DNA of 64,000 bases from Oceanidesulfovibrio indonesiensis (lineage in GTDB: Bacteria > Desulfobacterota > Desulfovibrionia > Desulfovibrionales > Desulfovibrionaceae), in NCBI RefSeq assembly GCF_007625075.1, contig NZ_QMIE01000002.1:249873-313872 (forward strand). The letters run 5' to 3'. The notes below the pieces were generated by a model. That model saw only the letters and a list, made by a program, of their open reading frames with translations. It had not been told where the DNA came from and made no database searches. The first letter of the stretch is position 1. Every line of letters begins with the position of its first letter. A program made the translations under genes and the position numbers. Below are positions 51,783 to 60,462 of the stretch, one piece after another.

Positions 51783-52474
51783 GCCGCATCGCTCCGTGCG
51801 CAGGGAGCCATGGAAGCCGGATCGCCCTTGTCGCGCACCACGCCGAGCAGGCGGTGCAGGCCGATGCGTTCCACCACGTCCGCGAAACGGCTGCCGGGCT
51901 CGTAGCCGGCCATGTACACGGTCAGCCAGCCGGCCACACGCTCCGGCAGCGCTTCAGGATCGACAAACCCGGGCAGTTCCACGGCAAGGCGGGGCCGGCG
52001 ACCCAGCTTGCCACCCAGCAGGAAGCGGCACCCGGACTCGGTAACCCGCATGGAGCCTTCCGGGCAGGCCGCCACGCACTTGCCGCAGGCGAGGCAGGCC
52101 TTTGCATCGAGCACCGGGCGACCGGCCACGTCCAGTTCGAGGGCGTCGTCCGGGCAGGCTTCAACACAGGCGCCGCATCCGGAGCACGAAGCCGGCGGCG
52201 CCGGCCGTTCGGAAAAGATCACGCCGATATCGGCGATGTGCGGCCGGGAGCAGCCGTTGGCGCAGGCGGCAACGGAGATCCGGAACATCTCGTGGTGCCT
52301 CGGCGGGCGTGGCGCGCAGGCGGAAACAAGAAACGCCGGCCAGCCGGAAGACTCCGCCGCTCCGGCGATGGCGTCTGCAAGTTCGTCCGGCACGGGCAGC
52401 GCATGGGGGCATTGCCCGGTGCGCGCGCCGCGACACAACTCGATATGATGTGTGCTCGGTGGTTGCGTGCTCAT
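51779..52474 (-). CDS. Truncated sulfite/nitrite-reductase-like dicluster ferredoxin
   Basis: The 231-residue protein matches the second half of small sulfite reductases: ISVAACANGCSRPHIADIGVI near residue 66-86 with the CX3C pair (C71, C75). A dicluster ferredoxin insert follows (C97, C100, C103, C107 and C127, C130, C133, C137), then FLLGGKLGRRPRLAVELPGF and a terminal helical region. The first CX5C pair that completes the siroheme-coupled cluster in real reductases is absent, so it probably lacks sirohaem and works in electron transfer. It heads the leftward cluster with NapH-like and cytochrome genes. Confidence 0.75.
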   Translation of the reverse strand: MSTQPPSTHHIELCRGARTGQCPHALPVPDELADAIAGAAESSGWPAFLVSACAPRPPRHHEMFRISVAACANGCSRPHIADIGVIFSERPAPPASCSGCGACVEACPDDALELDVAGRPVLDAKACLACGKCVAACPEGSMRVTESGCRFLLGGKLGRRPRLAVELPGFVDPEALPERVAGWLTVYMAGYEPGSRFADVVERIGLHRLLGVVRDKGDPASMAPCARSDAA

Positions 52475-52740
52475 GGGTGCATCCTGCCATGTGTTTTCCG
52501 GGAAATTCCTTGATGCATGTCAATTTCGCATGTCCGAACCTGCGTCTGAAGCAATGGCGCAATTGGGGATTGATCGGGTGGGAATTTACAAGCCCGGCAT
52601 GTGCCACTATAGTCCCTCCTGCCCATGTGCGCCAATGCTATGGCGCCGAATATGCGATGCATGTACGCGGAGCAGGCTCGCGCTCCGCTGTCGTTCCGAC
52701 GTGCAAAGCGGCATGCATCCGCGCTGGAGTGCCGAATCCC
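52475..52740. promoter_or_regulatory. Divergent control region of the cytochrome cluster and AraC gene
   Basis: This 266-bp region separates the leftward redox cluster and the rightward AraC gene and should hold both promoters. I see no clear palindrome of FNR or NarL type. Confidence 0.4.
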
Positions 52741-53646
52741 ATGAAGTTTCATTTTCCCGAAGAACTGGCCAGCCCTTCCGAGCTTGTACGCGCACTGGGC
52801 GCCGTCCCCCGGGAGACCTGGGCGACGCGAAAGTATCCGCATTTGTACGCCGCACCGTTGCGTGCGGATGCGCGCACCAATACGATCGTGCTGCCCGGCT
52901 GCACCTGGCCGTTCATCGTGGTGAACGTGGGCGAGCCATACACGCTGCGCTACACCGATCCCATGAAATGTCAAAACGAATGCAGCATGGAGACCAACTT
53001 CGTGCATCTCATCCCGGCGGGGCAGGCCGGGGTGTTCGAAATCTCCAACATCAGGGACAAGACGGCCCAGCGCATCGTCCTGGCTATGGACCCGGAATGG
53101 CTGCGTCGTTTCGTGCTGGACCATACCGGCAACCTGGACGTGGGCAACATGACGTTCTTCCTGGGGCGCGATGAAAGAACCCTCGCCACGGCAGTCGTCG
53201 CCCTGTACCGGGCGCTGCAGGAACCACAGCCGATGAGCAGCCTGTTCGTGGATTCCGCTGCGCAGTTCATCGCCGCATCGGTGCTGCGCGATTACTGCAA
53301 TCTCGATGAGCAACCTCTTTCATCCGTTGCGCCGCGGCGGCGCCTGAAGAGCGTCTTGGATTACATCCACGAGAACTTTGCGGCCGACATCCAGCTGGGC
53401 GAATTGGCGGACGAGGCCGGCCTCTCGCCATTCCACTTCAGTCGCGTGTTCAAGGAAGCCACCGGCATATCGCCGCGCCAGTACGTGATCAAACTCCGCA
53501 TGGACGAAGCGTGCCGGCTGCTCAAGGAAACCAGGCTCGACGTCCTCGAGATTTCCTCCTGCGTGGGCTATGAAAGCGTGAGCCACTTCTCCAGCCTGTT
53601 CAAACGCCATGTGGGCATAAGCCCGGCGGCATACCGCAAGGCGTAG
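52741..53646 (+). CDS. AraC-family transcriptional regulator
   Basis: The 301-residue protein has an N-terminal beta-rich sensor domain (TIVLPGCTWPFIVVNVGEPYTL split over two strands) and a C-terminal AraC DNA-binding domain with two helix-turn-helix units: IQLGELADEAGLSPFHFSRVFKE near 225 and VLEISSCVGYESVSHFSSLFKRH near 275. It is divergent from the sulfite-reductase-like/NapH/Hao cluster and the likely activator of it. The sensor part contains a CQNEC pair that might bind metal or respond to nitrosative stress; that is speculation. GGAG lies 11 nt before the ATG. Confidence 0.87.
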   Translation: MKFHFPEELASPSELVRALGAVPRETWATRKYPHLYAAPLRADARTNTIVLPGCTWPFIVVNVGEPYTLRYTDPMKCQNECSMETNFVHLIPAGQAGVFEISNIRDKTAQRIVLAMDPEWLRRFVLDHTGNLDVGNMTFFLGRDERTLATAVVALYRALQEPQPMSSLFVDSAAQFIAASVLRDYCNLDEQPLSSVAPRRRLKSVLDYIHENFAADIQLGELADEAGLSPFHFSRVFKEATGISPRQYVIKLRMDEACRLLKETRLDVLEISSCVGYESVSHFSSLFKRHVGISPAAYRKA

Positions 53647-53658
53647 TCATTTTATACT

Positions 53659-53683
53659 TCATTGGGGGCAAAGCCCTCAATGA
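53659..53683. terminator. Hairpin between convergent araC-type and ybhR genes
   Basis: TCATTGGGGGC at 53659-53669 pairs with GCCCTCAATGA at 53673-53683 (one G-T pair) with a 3-nt loop. There is no long T-run on either side, so termination strength is uncertain. Its position between two convergent stops fits a shared terminator. Confidence 0.55.
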
Positions 53684-53695
53684 CGGTATTCCGTG

Positions 53696-54826
53696 TTAAT
53701 AAATCCGATGACGAAAGAGCCAGCCGGCAGCTGCGAGGTTGCACGCCCCGATGATCGCCAGCGGCCAGATCTGATTTGCAAGCAGGGCGAATGATGCGCC
53801 TTCGATGAACACCCCGCGCAGCAGCACGAAGATATAGCGCAACGGGTTTATGACGGTGAGGTGCTGCACGACCGGCGCCATGTTCTCGATGGGCGTGGCG
53901 AAGCCGGAGAGCAGAGTCGCCGGCATCATGAACAGAAACGTCCCGAGCAATGCCTGCTGCATCGTCTTTGCCAGGGATGAGATCATCAGGCCGATGCCCA
54001 CGGCGGCGAAAATGAATGCGACGAGGCCCGCGTACAGTGTGGCGAGGCTGCCGCGCAACGGAATTTCGAACCAGAACAACGCGATGCAGAGGATGAGCGT
54101 TGCTTCCAGGACGCCGATGATGAGCCCGGGCAAGGCCTTGCCTATGAGTATTTCCGTGGGCGGCATCGGCGTGACAAGGAGTTGGTCGAACGTGCCGTGT
54201 TCGCGTTCCCGCGCCACGGACAAAGACGTCACGAGCAGGGTCACCAGCAGGGCGATGAGTCCCACCAGCCCCGGAATGAAGAACCAGCGGCTCAGCAGGT
54301 TCTCGTTGAACCAGTGGCGCACAACGAGCACGGACGGCCCCGCGGCGAGCTGCCGCTCTGAGGAGTCCATGCGTTCCAGCAGGGCCAGGTTGTAGTTCTG
54401 CACCACGCCGGTCAGATAGTTGGCCACGATGGAGGCCGTGTTTGAGTTGCGGCCGTCCAGTATGGCCTGCATCGTTGCCGGGTTGCCCGCCCTGAGCTGT
54501 CGCGCGAAGTCCTCGCGGATCATCACCACCAGTTTTACTTTTCCGGCGTCCACGAGTTCGGCGATCTCCCCGTGCCGGTGGATGTGCCCGATAAGCGTGA
54601 AGTTCTTGGAGCCCTCCAGCCCGGCGAGCAACTCCCGGGATTCCACGCTGCGGCTCTGGTCGTACACGGCGTAAGGTATCTCGCGCAGATCGAAGGTGGC
54701 GGCATAGCCGAACAGGATGGTCTGGATGATGGGCGGAAACATGACCACGGTGCGCGAACGCGGATCCTTGAGCAGGGCCAGGAATTCCTTGACCATGAGG
54801 GCGAGAATGCGGCGGATGCTGTCCAT
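53696..54826 (-). CDS. ybhR: ABC-2-type export permease YbhR
   Basis: The 376-residue protein has one N-terminal helix (about 22-42), a periplasmic domain and five C-terminal helices, as in ABC-2 exporters. The sequence follows E. coli YbhR closely: ILDGRNSNTASIVANYL, SLSVAREREHGTFDQLLVTP, FMMPATLLSGFATPIENM and VINPLRYIFVLLRGVF. It pairs with YbhS to form the membrane channel of a four-part exporter. ATG 54826 follows a GGAG/GAGG stretch; the frame continues 234 codons upstream in shadow of ybhS and is rejected. The gap to ybhS is 5 bp. Confidence 0.92.
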   Translation of the reverse strand: MDSIRRILALMVKEFLALLKDPRSRTVVMFPPIIQTILFGYAATFDLREIPYAVYDQSRSVESRELLAGLEGSKNFTLIGHIHRHGEIAELVDAGKVKLVVMIREDFARQLRAGNPATMQAILDGRNSNTASIVANYLTGVVQNYNLALLERMDSSERQLAAGPSVLVVRHWFNENLLSRWFFIPGLVGLIALLVTLLVTSLSVAREREHGTFDQLLVTPMPPTEILIGKALPGLIIGVLEATLILCIALFWFEIPLRGSLATLYAGLVAFIFAAVGIGLMISSLAKTMQQALLGTFLFMMPATLLSGFATPIENMAPVVQHLTVINPLRYIFVLLRGVFIEGASFALLANQIWPLAIIGACNLAAAGWLFRHRIY

Positions 54827-54831
54827 GATCC

Positions 54832-55962
54832 TCACTCCAGGCTCTTGCGTGTTTTTTTGAACGCCAGCATCAGGAAGAAGAAGGCGAGCACGGCCATGGC
54901 CGCGCCATTCGGCACGAGCACGGACCAGACGTTGCCGGCCAGGAAGATGGACTGCACGACGGCCACGAAGTATCGCGCCGGCACGATGTGCGAGACCACG
55001 CGGATGGCCGTGGGGGCGCTGGAAAGTTCGAAAATGAAGCCGGACAGGAAGAACGCGGGCAAAAAGGCTGTGATGAGCGATGTCTGTCCCGCTACGAACT
55101 GATTCTTGGCCATGGCGGAGATGAACAGCCCGAGCCCGAGCATGGCGAACATGAACACGGATGAGAGCAGGGCGAGCATGGCCAGCGAGCCGCGGAAGGG
55201 CACGTCGAAAAGAAAGAACGACATGACCACACAGAGCACCATGCCCATCATGCCCAGCACAAAGTAGGGGATGAGTTTGCCGAGCACGATCTCCGGCACG
55301 GACACCGGCGTCACGAGCAGCGCCTCCATGGTGCCGCGCTCCCATTCCCGCGCCATGACCATGGCCGTGAGCAGAGTGCCCGTAAGCGTCATCACCAGGA
55401 CGACGATCCCAGGCACCAGAAAGTTCTGGCTGCGCACCTCGCTGTTGAACCAGTAGCGCGGCGCAACCTCCACGATGGGCGGCGGCGCCCCCTGAAGCGC
55501 CGCCTGAGACTGTGTCCAGCGCTGCCACGCGCCTGTGACGTAGCCTTCGATCTGCCGCGCGCGGTTTGCATCCACGGCGTCCACGATCAGCTGGATGGGA
55601 GCCATGCGGCCGGCCGCGAGCTCACGCGAGAAGTTCGACCGGATGCGCAAAATGGCGTCCACTTCCCGTTTGCGCAATAACGTTTCGGCCTGATTGAAGT
55701 CGTTCATGGGCACGGGAGCGAAGTAGTCCGAGATGGTGAAGCGCGCGGCCAGGTCCACGGCCTCGGGACTTGGATGCTCCAGCACCACGGCGATGGGGAT
55801 CTGCCGCGGATCGAGGCTGATGCCGTAGCCGAAGAGCAAAAGCAGCACCACGGGGAGCACCAGGGCGATGGCGATGGAGGAAGGATCGCGCACGATCTGG
55901 TACGTCTCCTTGCGCACCAGGGCCCGGAGCCGGCGCGGGGAGATGGTGCGCGGACGCGCCAC
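54832..55962 (-). CDS. ybhS: ABC-2-type export permease YbhS
   Basis: The 376-residue protein is the partner permease. It matches YbhS in ALVRKETYQIVRDPSSIAIA at the N-terminus, MVMAREWERGTMEALLVTP near 210, GKLIPYFVLGMMGMV and FLPAFFLSGFIFELSSAPTAI. Topology is one helix, a periplasmic domain and five helices. It lies 2 bp after the ATPase gene. In E. coli the YbhFSR complex exports drugs such as tetracycline and has been linked to Na+/Li+ export; the same range here is inferred. Confidence 0.92.
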   Translation of the reverse strand: MARPRTISPRRLRALVRKETYQIVRDPSSIAIALVLPVVLLLLFGYGISLDPRQIPIAVVLEHPSPEAVDLAARFTISDYFAPVPMNDFNQAETLLRKREVDAILRIRSNFSRELAAGRMAPIQLIVDAVDANRARQIEGYVTGAWQRWTQSQAALQGAPPPIVEVAPRYWFNSEVRSQNFLVPGIVVLVMTLTGTLLTAMVMAREWERGTMEALLVTPVSVPEIVLGKLIPYFVLGMMGMVLCVVMSFFLFDVPFRGSLAMLALLSSVFMFAMLGLGLFISAMAKNQFVAGQTSLITAFLPAFFLSGFIFELSSAPTAIRVVSHIVPARYFVAVVQSIFLAGNVWSVLVPNGAAMAVLAFFFLMLAFKKTRKSLE

Positions 55963-55964
55963 GG

Positions 55965-57761
55965 CTACGCCGCCTCCCGTGTTTCGCGGTGCTTCTCAAC
56001 CAGAGCGATAAACGCGCTTTCGATGTCCGCGGTCTCGCCTTCCACCTTTGGCGCATGTCCGCGAATCTCGTCCGGCGTGCCCAGGGCCAGCAGCTCGCCG
56101 GCCATCATGATCAGCATGCGGTCGCAGTATTCGGCCTCTTCCATGAAATGCGTGGTCACGATGATGGTGACGCCCTCGTCCGCCAGGGCGGAGATGCGCT
56201 GCCAGAACTCCCGGCGCGCCAGAGGGTCCACGCCGGACGTGGGCTCGTCGAGAAAGAGGATGTCCGGCTCGTGCATCAGCGCGCAGGCCAGGGCGAGCCG
56301 CTGCTTGAAACCGAACGGCAGTTCTCCGCTGGTGGAGTCGGCCTCGGGTGCGAGGTCCAGGCTTTCCAGGGCCCACTGCACACGCCGGCGTTGGCGCTTT
56401 CCATACAGGCCGTAGGCCCGGCTGAAGAATTCGAGGTTCTCGCGCACCGAAAGCTGTCCGTAGAGCGAGAATTTCTGCGCCATGTAGCCCACCCGCCGGC
56501 GCGCCCTGGCCGCGGCAGTGCGCAGGTCCTCGCCCGCTACTTCCAGCCGGCCGCCCGTGGCCGGGAGCAGGCCGCACAGCATGCGGAAGGTGGTGGACTT
56601 GCCCGCGCCGTTGGGGCCGAGCAGGCCGAAGATCTCGCCGCGCGACACCGTGAAGTCCAGGTCCTTCACCGCGTAGAAGTCTCCGAACCTGCGTTCCAGG
56701 TTCTCCACAGCGATGATCTGACCATTGCCGTTGCCGGCGGCGCGACGGTTTTCCGACCCTGTCGAAGCGGTCGATTCGTCTTCGGTCATGGAGAACCCGG
56801 CTCCCTCCACCCGTCGCTTCTCCAGCAGGACCATGAAGCCGTCCTCGAAGTGCGGGGTGGCCGGCTCGTACGACATGTCGCGGAACAGGGAGTTTGGTTC
56901 GGCGTCTTGCGCAACCACCACGCGCACGCGGCCCTGCCGCAGGGTGGCGTCCACCACGCCGTCCGCGCCGAAAAGCCGGCTCTGCACGTGCCGGGGCAGG
57001 TAGTCGCCGGAGCCCACGGCAAAGACCCGGCCGGATGCCGTGTCCACGAATTCCTGCGGCGCGCCGGTGCCGAGCAGTACGCCGTCCAGCAGCACGAAGA
57101 CCTGGTCGCAGCGTTCGGCTTCGTCCAGGTAGGCGGTGGATACGAGCACGGTGATGTCCTCCTCGCGCACGAGGTCGTCCACGATGCGCCAGAGTTCGCG
57201 GCGGGAGAGTGGGTCCACGCCCACCGTGGGTTCGTCCAGCAACAACAGCTGCGGCGTCTTGATGAGCGAGCAGGCCAGGCCCAGCTTCTGCTTCATGCCG
57301 CCGGAGAGCCTGCCGGCCAGGCGAGAGGTGAACGGCTCGAGGCCGGTCATGTCCAGCAGGCGGGGGTACTGGCGTTTGCGTTCGGACATGGGCACGGATT
57401 GCAGGTCGGCGTAAAGGTCCATGTTCTCGCGGACCGAAAGATCCTCATACAGGCCGAATCGCTGGGGCATGTAGCCGATGGCGGCCTGAATCTCCCGCGC
57501 ATCCCTGACCGAATCCAGACCGAGCACGGTGATGGAGCCTGAGTCCGGCCTAAGCAGGCCGGAGGCCATGCGCATGAGGGTGGTCTTGCCGGCGCCGTCC
57601 GGCCCCAGAAGCCCGTTCACCGAACCGGGTGCAACGGAGAAGGAGACGTCGTCCAGCGCAAGGATGTCCCGCTTGCCGCGCATGAAATGCTTGCTCACTC
57701 CGGACACGGCGAAGGCATGCGCGCCGTCGGCCTTGCTCGTTTGTGCGGTCTCCTGCGTCAC
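55965..57761 (-). CDS. ybhF: Twin-cassette export ATPase YbhF
   Basis: The 598-residue protein has two full ABC domains. The first has Walker A GPDGAGKTT near residue 55, signature LSGGMKQKLGLACSL and Walker B LLLLDEPTVGVDP. The second has GPNGAGKST near 390, a changed signature (ELPFGFKQRLALACAL, with PFG where SGG is usual) and ILFLDEPTSGVDP. It drives the YbhSR permeases. The altered second signature is common in YbhF-type proteins. Its start overlaps the ybhG stop by 4 bp. Confidence 0.92.
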   Translation of the reverse strand: MTQETAQTSKADGAHAFAVSGVSKHFMRGKRDILALDDVSFSVAPGSVNGLLGPDGAGKTTLMRMASGLLRPDSGSITVLGLDSVRDAREIQAAIGYMPQRFGLYEDLSVRENMDLYADLQSVPMSERKRQYPRLLDMTGLEPFTSRLAGRLSGGMKQKLGLACSLIKTPQLLLLDEPTVGVDPLSRRELWRIVDDLVREEDITVLVSTAYLDEAERCDQVFVLLDGVLLGTGAPQEFVDTASGRVFAVGSGDYLPRHVQSRLFGADGVVDATLRQGRVRVVVAQDAEPNSLFRDMSYEPATPHFEDGFMVLLEKRRVEGAGFSMTEDESTASTGSENRRAAGNGNGQIIAVENLERRFGDFYAVKDLDFTVSRGEIFGLLGPNGAGKSTTFRMLCGLLPATGGRLEVAGEDLRTAAARARRRVGYMAQKFSLYGQLSVRENLEFFSRAYGLYGKRQRRRVQWALESLDLAPEADSTSGELPFGFKQRLALACALMHEPDILFLDEPTSGVDPLARREFWQRISALADEGVTIIVTTHFMEEAEYCDRMLIMMAGELLALGTPDEIRGHAPKVEGETADIESAFIALVEKHRETREAA

Positions 57762-58813
57762 TCTGCGTTTCCTGCGTCGGTAGTGGCGTTTCCAAGGGCA
57801 AACGGCGATGTCTGCGTCGTGGCGTTGCGTGCGAGGCTCAGATGGACCGTGGCGGGCATGCCGAGGCGCAGGTCATTGTCCGGGTCGCGCACGAAGAAGC
57901 GGACTTCGTACACGAGGTCTGTGCGCAGCTCGGGCGTTTCCACACTGCGGGGCGTGAACTCGGCCATGGGCGAGATGAAGCCGACCCAGCCGGGATAGGT
58001 CTTGTCCGGGTGGGCGTCGATGGTGGCGTTGCCTGCCATGCCCGGAGCGATGCGGCCCAGGTTGGTCTCCGAAACATAGGCGCGAATCCATTTGGGATCC
58101 ATAATGGCCACGCTGTACACCGGCCGCTGGGGCGAGGCCATGTCCCCGGGTTCCAGCAATCGGTTGCGCACCACGCCGTCGCGGGGGGCGATCAGGGAGG
58201 ATTCCTCGAACTGTGTGCGGAGCAGCATGAGCTGGGCCTGCAGAGCCTCCAGCCGGGCGCGGGCTTCCTTGATGTCCTCCCAGCGCGGTCCGGCGAGCAG
58301 GAGGTCGAGCTGCTTCTGGGCTGCATGCACTCTGGCCTGCGCCACGTCGCGCCTGGCGCGGGCGTCGTCCACGTCCTGCTGGGCCACGGCGCCGCGGGAG
58401 AGCAGCCGCGCCTGGCGGTCCAGCGTCTGCTGGGCGATGTCGAGTTCCGCCTGGAAACGTTGCACGTCGGCCCGGGCGCTTTCGATCTCCTCCGGTCGAG
58501 TGCCGTTCTCCAGCCGCGTGACCACGAAGCGTTGCGCTTCCACATTGGCGCGGGTGGCGGCGATGTTTTCTTCAAGCCGCTCGGTCTCCAGCCGGGCAAG
58601 GATTTGGCCTTTCTCCACCATGTCCCCTTCCTCGGCCAGCACCGCGGCGATGCGTTCGGCATCCTTGAAGGCGAGGCTCACTTCGCGCAGATCCACGTTG
58701 CCGTAAAGGGTGAGCTCGTCCTTGCTCTCGGGCCCCTGGAGGTGGAGATACAAACGGTACCCGCCGTAGCCGAGCAGGGCGAGGATGATGAGAAGAATTG
58801 GCAACTTGCGCAC
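57758..58813 (-). CDS. ybhG: HlyD-family membrane-fusion protein YbhG
   Basis: The 351-residue protein has an N-terminal anchor (LPILLIILALLGYGGYRLYL), a half-lipoyl motif with EEGDMVEKGQILARLET near 75, and a long helical hairpin (about 90-210, rich in Ala, Arg and Glu heptads). The second half-motif is LIAPRDGVVRNRLLEPGDMAS near 222, followed by a C-terminal beta domain. It connects the ABC exporter to an outer-membrane channel. It is the first gene of the leftward ybhGFSR unit and is divergent from the CecR-like regulator. Confidence 0.92.
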   Translation of the reverse strand: MRKLPILLIILALLGYGGYRLYLHLQGPESKDELTLYGNVDLREVSLAFKDAERIAAVLAEEGDMVEKGQILARLETERLEENIAATRANVEAQRFVVTRLENGTRPEEIESARADVQRFQAELDIAQQTLDRQARLLSRGAVAQQDVDDARARRDVAQARVHAAQKQLDLLLAGPRWEDIKEARARLEALQAQLMLLRTQFEESSLIAPRDGVVRNRLLEPGDMASPQRPVYSVAIMDPKWIRAYVSETNLGRIAPGMAGNATIDAHPDKTYPGWVGFISPMAEFTPRSVETPELRTDLVYEVRFFVRDPDNDLRLGMPATVHLSLARNATTQTSPFALGNATTDAGNAE

Positions 58814-58897
58814 GTCGTGTCTCCTTGCAGTTGGCGCTGGCGAAAAGATGTCCGTGTACCTGTAGAAAGTGTAGTCTCGTTCACATAGCTTGTCAAA

Positions 58898-58922
58898 TTC
58901 AAATTTGAAATTCCAATTTGAA
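58898..58922. promoter_or_regulatory. AT-rich palindrome pair between ybhG and the cecR-like gene
   Basis: TTCAAATTTGAA at 58898-58909 is a perfect 12-bp palindrome, and TTCCAATTTGAA at 58911-58922 is a near copy, centred 13 bp apart. They lie in the short divergent region, 85 bp before ybhG and about 60 bp before the regulator start, a typical place for a TetR-type operator controlling both units. Confidence 0.75.
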
Positions 58923-58982
58923 CACTGTGCGTAATTCTGGCATACTCCGTATTATACAACGAATCATCCAAGGAGGCACGCC

Positions 58983-59666
58983 ATGGGCCCCCCAGAGGGA
59001 GAACCCCGAAGGCACGGCGAGGCCGCATCGCGCGGCGACACCAAGGCCCGTCTGCTGGAATCGGCCGGACGCATCTACGCGGCCAAGGGATTCCAGCGCG
59101 CCACGGGCAAGGAGATATGCCAGGACGCAGGCGTCAATCTCGCCGCCATCAACTACCATTTCGGCTCAAGGGAAGGGTTGTACGTCGCGGTCCTGGTTGA
59201 GGCGCATCGCCGGCTCATGGATCGGGACACTCTGGCCGCGTCTCTGGCGCCGGATTCGCCTCCCTGCGAGCGGCTCGCCGGTTTTCTCGACGTCCTGATC
59301 CGGCGGTTGTTTTCAGAATCTGCCGAGGGCTGGCCTGTGCAGGTGGTTGTGCGCGAAATGAGCGACCCCACGCCGGCGCTGGATGCGTTGGTGGAGAAGG
59401 AAATACGGCCCAAATCGAAAATCCTGCGCGCCGCCGTGGGCGACCTCATGAACCTGCCGGCGGATCACGAGGCCGTGTTGCGCGTCACCATCTCCATAAT
59501 CACCCAGGTTATCTCGCTGTTCCAGAACCGGCCGGCGCTCACGCTGATTTTCCCGGAACTGGACTGGTCCGGGAATAGCGTGGAACGGGTGCGCGACCAT
59601 ATCCTGACCTTCAGCCTGGCCGGAGCCGGAGCTGCAGCGCAGAGAGCGAAAATGGATGGAACTTGA
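58983..59666 (+). CDS. cecR: CecR-like TetR-family regulator
   Basis: The 227-residue protein has a TetR DNA-binding domain at about residues 19-66 (AKGFQRATGKEICQDAGVNLAAINYHFGSREGLY spread over helices 1-4). The C-terminal domain is of CecR/DUF1956 type (FSESAEGWPVQVVVREMSDP and ITQVISLFQNRPAL). In E. coli CecR (YbiH) sits next to and controls ybhGFSR; here the gene is divergent from the same four genes. AAGGAGG lies upstream of ATG 58983. The palindromes at 58898-58922 are the probable site. Confidence 0.87.
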   Translation: MGPPEGEPRRHGEAASRGDTKARLLESAGRIYAAKGFQRATGKEICQDAGVNLAAINYHFGSREGLYVAVLVEAHRRLMDRDTLAASLAPDSPPCERLAGFLDVLIRRLFSESAEGWPVQVVVREMSDPTPALDALVEKEIRPKSKILRAAVGDLMNLPADHEAVLRVTISIITQVISLFQNRPALTLIFPELDWSGNSVERVRDHILTFSLAGAGAAAQRAKMDGT

Positions 59667-59799
59667 GGGTTTCGGCCTCACGCTCACACCTGGGAGATTC
59701 CGGGAGAACACCGTTCTCTGGCCGCCGGTCGTTCCTGTAATCATGCGATAGACCTTCGGGACTCATTCGCCTATGGTGCGCGGCGGAGGAATTTGAATC

Positions 59800-60264
59800 A
59801 TGAAACGTCTCAAAGACATTGCAGAGAATTCGTCGTCGTGGGAGCGGTTCCACGAGATCGGCCCGGACGATCGGATCGAGCTCCACGAGCTCGTGAGCCG
59901 TATCGCACTGGCCGAGGACGCCGCGGCTATGGACGCCATCGAACAGTATGTGGCCGAGGATTGCGCGTATGTGCGCGAGGGGCAAGAGCTCGGGCCGTAC
60001 CGCGCCTGGGTCGGGCGTTCATCGCCGGTGATGGTCCGCATCCGCCGGCAGCACTCCAATCCCGCATTCGACGTGGCCGGCTGGTGCAAGGCCGAGGGCA
60101 CGAGCTACCTCACCCTGGTGCGCACGGACGGCGAGCACAGTCCGCGCATCGCCGCGAGCATGCTGGTGCGCGACGCCTATGAGAAGCGCGGCGGCCGCTG
60201 GGTGCTCACCTCGCGGGAACATTGCGACATCGCCCTGGAAGAGTGGTACGTCCTGCCCGAGTAG
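59800..60264 (+). CDS. SnoaL/NTF2-like domain protein
   Basis: The 154-residue protein has the small alpha+beta cone fold pattern of the SnoaL-like group. It has an N-terminal helix with IELHELVSRIALAEDAAAMDAI, a central strand set and a late REHCDIALEEWYV strand. There is no signal peptide. Members include isomerases, hydrolases and non-catalytic binding proteins, so function cannot be assigned. GGAGG lies 10 nt before ATG 59800. It has no clear operon partner, standing 130 bp after the TetR gene and 200 bp before rubrerythrin. Confidence 0.7.
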   Translation: MKRLKDIAENSSSWERFHEIGPDDRIELHELVSRIALAEDAAAMDAIEQYVAEDCAYVREGQELGPYRAWVGRSSPVMVRIRRQHSNPAFDVAGWCKAEGTSYLTLVRTDGEHSPRIAASMLVRDAYEKRGGRWVLTSREHCDIALEEWYVLPE

Positions 60265-60462
60265 AAGACGGCCGTTGAAAAGTCATTTCCGCAGGCTGTT
60301 CTCGCCCCGACTGCGCAGTCGCATGGCGTGCTCGCTGATGCTCCATGTATTGCCTTTGCCGCCTTCACAGATACGCGGGAACTGGTGTAGGGAGAGGCCC
60401 AGAGTGTCCGAATTCATGGCATGCCACTTAGCCACCCTACCGAAATCAAGGAGCATCGAACC

